This document shows positions 57,565-64,000 of a stretch of DNA of 64,000 nucleotides, in pieces. The DNA comes from Sanguinoderma infundibulare. Its lineage: Eukaryota; Basidiomycota; Agaricomycetes; Polyporales; Polyporaceae. The stretch covers positions 2,046,001-2,110,000 of the forward strand of contig JAVLRN010000002.1 of assembly GCA_032821775.1 (NCBI GenBank), written 5' to 3'. Under the pieces are notes generated by a model that was not told where the DNA came from, ran no database searches, and saw only the letters and a list, made by a program, of their open reading frames with translations. A program made the position numbers and the translations under genes. Within the stretch, counting starts at the first letter, position 1. Each line of letters starts with the position of its first letter.

Positions 57565-60500
57565 GTTGGAATGTGGGATGAATTGGTACAAGCAAAGGGG
57601 AGTGGATAGTTTTGGCGATGGAGCTCGATCTGTGTGTTTTCGGCTGCCATTTGTGTACATGCTAGTAGACCCTCATACCCAGCTGTGTTTGATCAATTGT
57701 GGCTTGAAACTATGTAGTACATGTGCATAAACTATACAGTTGGACTTCAAAAAGGCAATATTGGTGTCTCTGATTCAATCGGATGAACATGAAGCAGCCT
57801 AAGGCCTCAAAATCGAAGTCTGCAGGTCTGCCCCCATGGGCGTCAATGTTTCTGAATACGGACACAATATTTCGAAGGCCATAGGTGCTTATTTGGGTAG
57901 CTACACCCGTAACCCATGGCTTGGATTATGGGTTTGGCCCTGGGTGTGCAAAGTCCAACCCACACCCACACCTACATGGATTACTCATGAAAACCCATGC
58001 AGGTCACCCACACCCATGACACAGCCTAAGCCGTCCTCGCTGTCCACTCACAAGCCATGGACCAAGAAGTTCATTGGTGGGATCAAGAGATGTCTTAAGT
58101 TTGCAGGTTGTCACACGATGCGGAAGGCAGCTGCTGACATCGAATCCTTGGACACACCCTCCTCTGAGGTGCACTCTACACCTGAGCACAAATGCAGCTC
58201 TTCCCAGTGTGCCACCATGGATTCCCCTCAACTCCCCGCTCCATGGTCGGACTGCTCTGCGACCATTGTCAGCTCGACCATCTCTGCGAGCAGTGCCTCA
58301 ATGGACTGCAACAAACCTGAGTACATCCCCCTTAACTCATGCGAGAGCATCCCACCCTTGGTGGTCATCGAGTCCTCGGTCATACCCTCCACTGAGGTGC
58401 ACTTGACACCCGAGCACGAGTTCAGCTCTTTTGAGTCAGCTACCTTGGCTTCTCCTCAAGTCCCTGCCTCACCGGACTGCTCCATGACCATGATCACCTC
58501 AATCCTCTCCATGAGTGGTGCTCCGATATACCGCAGCATCTCAACAATCTATAGTGCAATGGACATCAACCCACCATCCTCCGCTGGGCAGACTAGCGTC
58601 AGCACCCTAGTCACCCCATCCTCTTCATCTCCACACAAGCCGCGGATTAAGAGGTTCATCGGCACGGTCACAAGGTGTTTCATGCCTGCTGGTCATTATG
58701 CGGAAGGCAGCTACTGGTGTGAACTGAATGGTTCAACTGTGTCCCTTGCCCCCCTCCTCTCCTTGCATTCTCTCTCATTGGCATGACAACCCCATCCGCC
58801 TCTTCCTTGTGGCAACTGTTCAACTTGGTTCAAAGTTATACTGCTTGTGATCAAGTTCCCTTTCATTCTCTCTCTGGAAAACCTCCCCAGGCTAATTTGG
58901 TGGAAATACAACTAAAAAGTAGGAATTAATTCTAAATAAGAAGCAATAGTGAGTTAGGGAACATTAGCCTAACTGCTCCCTAAGATTAGGGAGGTCCCCT
59001 TTTTTGTTAGGGATAAAGTGGCTACAGTAGTGCTACTTTATCCCTAATCCTTCCTTACAGTAGTGCTAATTTACCCCTAATCCTTCCTAATTGTTCCTAA
59101 TGCAGGACTACAGGTTCAGTATCTCAGAGATTTGCTGGTCCAGAACTTGTGCACACAACATAGAAGATAGATATGAAAAGTGTATATTAAACATAACTAA
59201 TACATGGCTATAGCTACAGGCAAGGGTGCCAATGAGGGTGGAGAACTCATACACCTGAAGAAGGTAGCCATCAGTGCCAATCGTGGAGGGACCAGAGAGG
59301 ACGCTTCCTGTAGGATGTGATGGGGATGTCAGCATGTACGCTCATCAGATCAGGAGCGACAATCTCAGGCACACCCAAAGTCAGTATGCTCCTGTTGCCA
59401 CTGAGCAAGCCCACCACACCTATATTGGACTTCTTGACAGGCATGCCAGTGACAGGGGGTGTGAAGATATGCGTTTGGAACATCCGCGACTGGCCAGGGG
59501 CGACCAGCGGCCCAGGAGGAGATGTGATCTGGCTGGGGACCATGACATCACGGCCAACAAGCATGGAGGATGTGCGTGCCCAGGCATGTCACGACAGAAC
59601 CCAAAGGTGATAGTCACGTCTGGGAGAAGTCGAATGGTAGTGTGCCAGATGTTGTGGAGGGTTGACAGCATGATGGCCGTGGGGGTGGGGAGCTTTGTTG
59701 TCACCGGTGGTCATGGCCTCGATGAGCATGTCCTTGAGGCTGCTGGTGGAGGTGCGGGAATGCAAACGACTGTGGGAGGACCATCCGTGAGAGGTTAAGC
59801 GGCCCCGGTGGCATGAACGATGCTGATCGGGGTATGGGTAGTGAAGATCATCAGTGCGGAAGTGGGAGGGGTGCGGATACTGCTGGTAGTGGGGGTGGAG
59901 AGCGGCAGCAGTGGTAGCGTGGACTGCGAGCTGAGGTGAATGGTCGGGGGTGTGGCCGTTTGAAAGGTATGCCGGATGAGGAGAGTTTGACGGCTGGAGA
60001 GGCAACAGTGAGCTATAATTAATAGCATAGCGGGATAGCGGGTGAATGGAAACGTATGGAAAGACTGTACTGCCTGGCACGGCTACAGTCATCTTCACGG
60101 TCGCTGCAGGGCCGCTTGGCAGAAGGGGGTGTGCCTGGACCGCAAAGAGGGTCATTGTAGCCTGCATCCATGCTTCTGGCATGGGGACACACGTGACTGG
60201 ATGTTGCGCTCAGTGGCAGGGGCAGGGAGATGGAGGGGAAGTGCTGGGAGGAGCTGAGCCTATGCGATGAGGTGCAGGAGACATGAGCACCTGCAGATGG
60301 GATCTGGGGGAGCTGGATGGCAGAGTAGACGGCATTGGGGATGCAGAGGGTGCTCTGCGAGGAGGGGATGGTACTCACCTAGACAAGGGGCCCTCCACCC
60401 TCTGCAATGAGATGCAAGAATTGGGATCTAGCATTGGAAGCGCAGAGTTCGAGGGCAGCGAAGGAGCAGTTGAGCTCCTGCCAAGATTCCTGGAGCATAT

Positions 60501-60647
60501 GAAGGCATGTCAGTAGCATGAACTGCCAGCTGTATTGAGTGGTCAGGAGTGTAGCCTTGTCATCCATCTTCGTTTGTTGGATAAGGTGGGGGACACCTGG
60601 GGGGGCGACGAGAGGAGAGAGGCGATGTGGCGAGTGGGAGGAGAGTT

Positions 60648-60706
60648 GAAGTCTTAGACACTCGATTCAGTGGCAATGTGCCACCGAATCGAGCATCTAA
60701 GACTTC
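60648..60706. repeat. 28-bp-arm hairpin in the TIR element
   Basis: GAAGTCTTAGACACTCGATT and, on the other arm, the complement of GAAGTCTTAGATGCTCGATT pair over 28 bp with three mismatches around a 3-base loop (ATG). Because of the symmetry both strands read nearly the same peptide. Confidence 0.85.
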
Positions 60707-60710
60707 CACC

Positions 60711-61090
60711 GACATGTCCTCCCAGCCCTCCCCTCGTGAATCACAGTCCACTTTCATCTGTTCGCTTTCATCGACTCGACGTTTTCACACAGTGCCTACC
60801 AACCAGTACACCGGCGAGGACTACGACATTATGTCCCGTGGGACAAACGAGCAGGTAGGTTCTCTGACGTCTTTGGGGTCTGCAAGCTTTGACTCATTCA
60901 TATGTTCCAGAGAAACAACTATGACCATCACATCTCTGAGAGTGGTGGTCACGGCTACTACTACATCAACAAGTACGTTCTTTCCCTCTGCCATCCTTCA
61001 CTCCTGCTAACCAGATATCATAGGGGTGGTAGCTACTACCACTCCAATGATGATGGCTCTCATTTCCAAGCAGGATGACGCCTCCCCAAC
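60711..61090 (+). CDS. small Gly/Tyr/Ser-rich protein, possibly captured host gene
   Basis: Proposed start MSSQPSPRESQSTFICSLSS, then NQYTGEDYDIMSRGTNEQ. An intron (GTAGGTTCTC..GTTCCAG) leads to RNNYDHHISESGGHGYYYIN, and another (GTACGTTC..TAACCAG) to YHRGGSYYHSNDDGSHFQAG. The repeating YYYxN/YYHSNxDGS pattern resembles small basidiomycete proteins of unknown function. The end is not defined. It lies entirely within the TIR element, which suggests capture (Pack-type), but it could be chance. Confidence 0.35.
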
Positions 61091-62199
61091 AAAATCAGAT
61101 GGTGCACCGCAGCAGCAACCCATGAAGCCACAAGCTACCTTCCTCAAAGCTACACATATGTCTGCCCAACACATCTCTTTCTCACGCTGTTGTGCTAAAC
61201 ATGCGACATCTGATCGCCCTTCCTCCCTCTCCACATCCTCTGCTGCCGTCTACTCGCCCTGGCACCTTCCTTCTCCATGGACCATCCCCGAGGGCCAGTC
61301 AACCACCACGTATCCACAATGTGCGACCATCTGCGGGCAGCAGGATGACATGAGGCACAGGAGGGGGGCGACAGTGAGGCTGTGGAGGACGAAGAGGACA
61401 ATAACGAGGAGGATTGGACATGGGCGTGGGCGGGGATCATAGGGTGGTGAGTACTGATGTTCAGTCCCCTTGCCCTTGCTCTCCATTGTCTGCCCGCTGC
61501 GGCTCCTTCCCTGAGGGCTGTCAACTGTGGTGTCCTTGTCGCCATCGCCCTGTCCTTTCGACATCCCCGCCTGCCACCTCAGCAGACCTCTATCTGAGCA
61601 TCCATCTCAATGTCCATCAACGTCTCCCCACCCTGCAGAGGACCACATGGGTGCTGGCTGGATCCCTCATGTGCACAGCATGATCCAGCTCCCTTCCGTC
61701 GACAACTACAACTTTAACCCCACACAGGGCTACTTCGCTTACCCTCCGCCGCACTGTGCTCATTCTCTCTCCTCCCCCCTTGCCTCGTGCATAGAAGTGT
61801 CAGCTTGTGTTCTTGTTTATCTCGATATGTATGATCTATGCATGTTGTAGTGCATGTTTGTCGCTGTTGTTACATAGTGTGGCTTATGATGCCATTCCTC
61901 ACTGTTGTTTGTGCTGTGAATAATGCAGAATGTGATGTCAAAGCACCCAACCATACCAGGATGCTTTGATTGTCCCAATACATGAAAATAGGTCTAAAGT
62001 AGTGCAAAAGTAGTACTAATTAGTACAACTACTGTTCCTGTCTGAAATGATAGTGCATATTATTACAATTATAAAGGTGTCCCTGCATGTTAGTACAATG
62101 TTAGTACTCAGATGGCTGAATTAGATCAAATTAGATTGAAGTAGCTTCATTAGATCATAGTTGTACTAATTCCATTGAATTAGCTTGGGAGGGTTTTCC

Positions 62200-63034
62200 T
62201 GATGCTTCTGGTTCTGGTTTCCCCTCCATCTCACCACCATCTGGCAACACTCACTTGCAACTTGCCTCTAGTCAGCTTAACTCAGATTTCTCACCTCTCC
62301 AGTTTCAGATTTCCTGTCTTCTGGGCTGTAGGTTATCTGTGTCCTGATTTTGGTCTCCCTCCTTCAGAACTCAGTCTGTTTCTCTCCTGCCAGTGCGCAA
62401 ATATCTCTTGTTCTGTCTGTCTCAGTCTCGGATCTCTTCTGCCTCTCGTAGCTTCTGCGTCTGTTCCAGCTTTAACTCTCGTACCCATCTGCATAGTACT
62501 CGGTGTGTCCCAGCACCCCAGTTCCGGTTACCTTGTCTCGCTAGAATATTAGGATCCAGATGTCGTGAATCAATCCAAATTCATCCTTCATTTACCCAGG
62601 GACCACGTCCTCTGCGAGTGATGGTGCAAACCACTGTCAAGGTCATCGCTTGTTATCTGGCTTGGAGTGATATGTACAGGAGGATGTTTGTATGGACCAC
62701 ATGTAGGTTTTCATGACACATGGTACATCGCCTCTTCAACTTCAGTTAAGTTACCTGACGACAGCGATTGTGATCAGCTTGTATTAATCTCGACACTTAC
62801 GATTTCAAAGAAGCACGTCCCGAAAACAACTCCAGGTGTAGTTTTCTACCGGAACCCCGATAGCCTGATCCGGACGCGTGGACCGGACACGGCCCAGTGG
62901 CCGCCCACTCGCGTACAGATTGATTCTAAGGCAGGACGCAAGTAGCCTGCACACTGACTATGACTACTAAAATATCGTACAGTACACAAGAGCCACGACG
63001 GTAAGGACCAGTTATCGTACATCGACACATGCTT
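62200..63034. other. unassigned region right of the TIR element
   Basis: No gene recognised; several short plus-strand frames without domains. It separates the TIR element from the P450 fragment. Confidence 0.4.
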
Positions 63035-63458
63035 TCAAGCTGCCGCCTTGCGCTTCCTGAACAGAATCTTCCCGTTTAGATTCGGCACGACATTCGCGGC
63101 AAAGTACAGGTTTGGCGGCCGTCCTCCGTCTCCGTCGAGCTTCAGGTCGTAGTTGACGACGATGTGCGCCAGGATCGCCTTCAGCTCGTTCGCGGCGAAG
63201 AAGCGGCCGGGGCTGCGACAATGACGACCGATACGTGAGCACCCGGTGCCATGGGGCCTGGGGTTTAACGGCGAGAGGGACGTACCAAGCGTGCTTGCCG
63301 TGGCCGAACGGGACGTACTCCAGGGACGTGTTCACGAACTGGTACTTGATGCCCTCGCCCTCGACTTCGCGCATGCGCGAGAAGCGGAAGGGGTCGAACA
63401 CGTTCGCGTTCTCGTAGATCGCGTCGTCGTAGTGCGTGGCGTACGTCGCCGCGGAGAT
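63035..63458 (-). pseudogene. Cytochrome P450 C-terminal fragment
   Basis: Two exons read perfectly to a TGA at 63035: ATYATHYDDAIYENANVFDP, FRFSRMREVEGEGIKYQFV, SLEYVPFGHGKHA, then an intron (GTACGTCC..TTGTCGCAG), CPGRFFAANELKAILAHIVV, LDGDGGRPPNLYFAANVVPN and KILFRKRKAAA. The heme loop FGHGKHACPGRF with its Cys is intact, and the family resembles multi-copy Agaricomycete P450s of secondary metabolism. Upstream of ATYATHYDD the gene stops dead at about 63458, where duplicated EthD-like DNA begins, so more than three quarters of the enzyme is missing. Confidence 0.85.
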
Positions 63459-63510
63459 GAGGGCATCGAACTCACCTCTGTACCTGCCGCAATCCGAGCC
63501 CACACTAGTC

Positions 63511-64000
63511 ATGCCTCCACCCGGTCTCCTGTTCGTGTTCGGCGAGCCCGGACCCAACCTGACGGACGCCGAGTTCAACGACTGGTACGATAATGAACAC
63601 GTACCTCTCCGCATGGCCATCCCCACATTCCAACGCACCACCCGCTGGATCGCCGCAGACGACAAGCGGCCCCAGTACCTCGCAACGTACGACGTTGACT
63701 CGTGCGACGTCTTCAACCAGCCACCCTACGACACCCTCGTCCACACGCGCAGCGAACGCGAGAAGGACGTCATCCGCCGCACGCAGCTCCTCGACCGCCG
63801 CACCTACGACCTCTTCGAGCCCGACATCGTGCCCGCCGTCGCGGGGTACGACGAGAGTGCGCCCGGGCCGTACTTCATCACGCTGCAGGCGAGTGTCAAG
63901 CCCGAGCTGGAGGAGGACTTGAACCGGTGGTACCGCGAGGAGCACATCCCACTCTTGGCGAAGGTGCCGGGGTGGCGGCGATCGCGGCGGTACGTGCTGA
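63511..64000 (+). CDS. EthD-like protein, second copy, cut by window end
   Basis: From the ATG to the window end the sequence equals that from 37438 onward at every base I compared: MPPPGLLFVFGEPGP, WYDNEHVPLRM, WYREEHIPLLAKVPGW. The homology begins only about 50 bp upstream, with a few differences there (GAGGGCATCG against GAGGCATCG), and the TATA-like box of the first copy is not included. Whether the copy is complete cannot be seen. Confidence 0.85.
   Translation, partial: MPPPGLLFVFGEPGPNLTDAEFNDWYDNEHVPLRMAIPTFQRTTRWIAADDKRPQYLATYDVDSCDVFNQPPYDTLVHTRSEREKDVIRRTQLLDRRTYDLFEPDIVPAVAGYDESAPGPYFITLQASVKPELEEDLNRWYREEHIPLLAKVPGWRRSRRYVL

Larger units (their letters stand above)
53186..58028 (-). 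mobile_element. hAT-superfamily DNA transposon, 4843 bp
   Basis: Terminal inverted repeats TAGGCTGTAGCATGGGTGT (left) and TAGGCTGTGTCATGGGTGT (right, reverse complement) bound the element, with an 8-bp target duplication as expected for hAT. Both subterminal regions are packed with CCCACACCCA and CCCATG(G) motifs in both orientations, probable transposase-binding arrays. One transposase gene fills the interior on the minus strand. The site is exact: the left kinase copy is the empty site. The intact TIRs and near-perfect target duplication suggest a fairly recent insertion. Confidence 0.9.
49996..58786 (+). pseudogene. Protein kinase with Ser-rich tail, right copy, interrupted by hAT
   Basis: Exons 49996-50937, 50994-51080, 51128-51538, 51595-51720, 51773-51842 and from 51898 mirror the left copy at 2037-5005: YAVKVVPKDDLPHAQLAQVF, HRDIRPENILFDYEG, LSDFGYAHAF, GYMAPEVFG. 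In the fifth exon GAACGCGTG has one base less than GAACGGCGTG in the left copy, shifting the frame before HPWFKG. At 53186 a hAT element adds a TAG stop right after DKPS. The tail resumes at 58029 (SSLSTHKPWTKKFIGGIKRC) and runs to 58786 with extra Ser-rich repeats and a second basic motif (HKPRIKRFIGTVTRCF) absent from the left copy. Most likely a decaying duplicate. Confidence 0.8.
58876..62199. mobile_element. second TIR-bounded element, 3324 bp
   Basis: The left end GGAAAACCTCCCCAGGCTAA and the reverse complement of the right end GGAAAACCCTCCCAAGCTAA match at 25 of 32 positions counted by hand. Inside each end is AT-rich DNA (58910-59110 and 61930-62170) unlike the GC-rich surroundings, a usual sign of a DNA element. 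I could not find a convincing target-site duplication (flanks CTCTCTCT and TGATGCTT) or a recognisable transposase, so it may be non-autonomous. Its middle carries spliced-looking sequence near 60710-61100. Confidence 0.6.

Noticed and set aside
53186..58028. Considered a retrotransposon or Helitron because of its length
   Set aside because: No LTRs, reverse transcriptase or Rep/helicase. TIRs, an 8-bp target duplication and hAT motifs fit hAT.
2037..58786. A gene cluster for one secondary metabolite (laccase, P450s, EthD-like, OPT, MFS)
   Set aside because: No backbone synthase is visible; several members are pseudogenes or fragments brought in by duplication, and housekeeping-type genes lie between them.
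59589..60182. His/Ser/Pro-rich minus-strand frame as a transposase of the TIR element
   Set aside because: No catalytic motif of any DNA-transposase family; composition suggests chance.
58868..62207. 8-bp target duplication for the TIR element
   Set aside because: Flanks CTCTCTCT and TGATGCTT do not match, so none is claimed.

Overview
The window is nuclear DNA of an Agaricomycete (mushroom-forming basidiomycete), probably a wood-decay polypore-type fungus. The evidence is many short GT..AG introns of about 50-90 nt, GC-rich coding sequence, and typical families: laccase, several P450s, an OPT transporter, a CSC1-type channel, a GT8 glycosyltransferase and the expanded Agaricomycete multi-pass membrane families. 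No species is assigned. All products are inferred by reading the sequence; no database search was run.

Layout. 1-1.2 kb: 5' part of an MFS transporter (minus). 2.0-6.9 kb: a Ser-rich-tailed protein kinase and a decayed 3' part of a DUF3445 (heme-dependent oxidative N-demethylase-like) gene, both minus, fused at about 6.87 kb to a decayed laccase. 8.7-9.6 kb: IMPACT/YIH1-type protein. 10.8-15.5 kb: CSC1/OSCA-like stress-gated cation channel. 16.1-18.5 kb: GT8 glycosyltransferase. 20.9-24.5 kb: OPT oligopeptide transporter. 25.1 kb: intron-containing tRNA-Ala(AGC). 26.2-36 kb: an alternating array of two related multi-pass membrane gene types, three apparently intact and two as remnants, created by direct duplication. 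36.1-38.1 kb: a small acidic-start hypothetical gene and an EthD-like double ferredoxin-fold protein. 39.5-43.1 kb: pieces of eIF4G in permuted order. 43.2-44.7 kb: an Agaricomycete 7-TM protein. 45.2-46.6 kb: a P450 pseudogene. 47.5-58.8 kb: the intact DUF3445 gene and the second kinase copy, in inverted orientation to the 2-6.9 kb block. 58.9-62.2 kb: a second terminal-inverted-repeat element. 63.0-64.0 kb: a P450 3' fragment fused to a second, nucleotide-identical start of the EthD-like gene, cut by the window end.

The main story is genome plasticity. A kinase + DUF3445 module occurs as an inverted duplication about 41 kb apart, and the copies have decayed reciprocally. The left keeps an intact kinase but a broken DUF3445. 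The right keeps an intact DUF3445, but its kinase has a 1-nt deletion and a 4.84-kb hAT transposon with clear terminal repeats and an 8-bp target duplication. Sharp duplication borders make gene chimeras (laccase/DUF3445; P450/EthD). The hAT element carries a short palindrome in several of its own introns. The neighbouring TIR element appears to carry a small host-like gene. The single-copy genes (IMPACT, CSC1, GT8, OPT, tRNA) form a more ordinary block between 8.7 and 25.2 kb; no pathway links the genes of the window.
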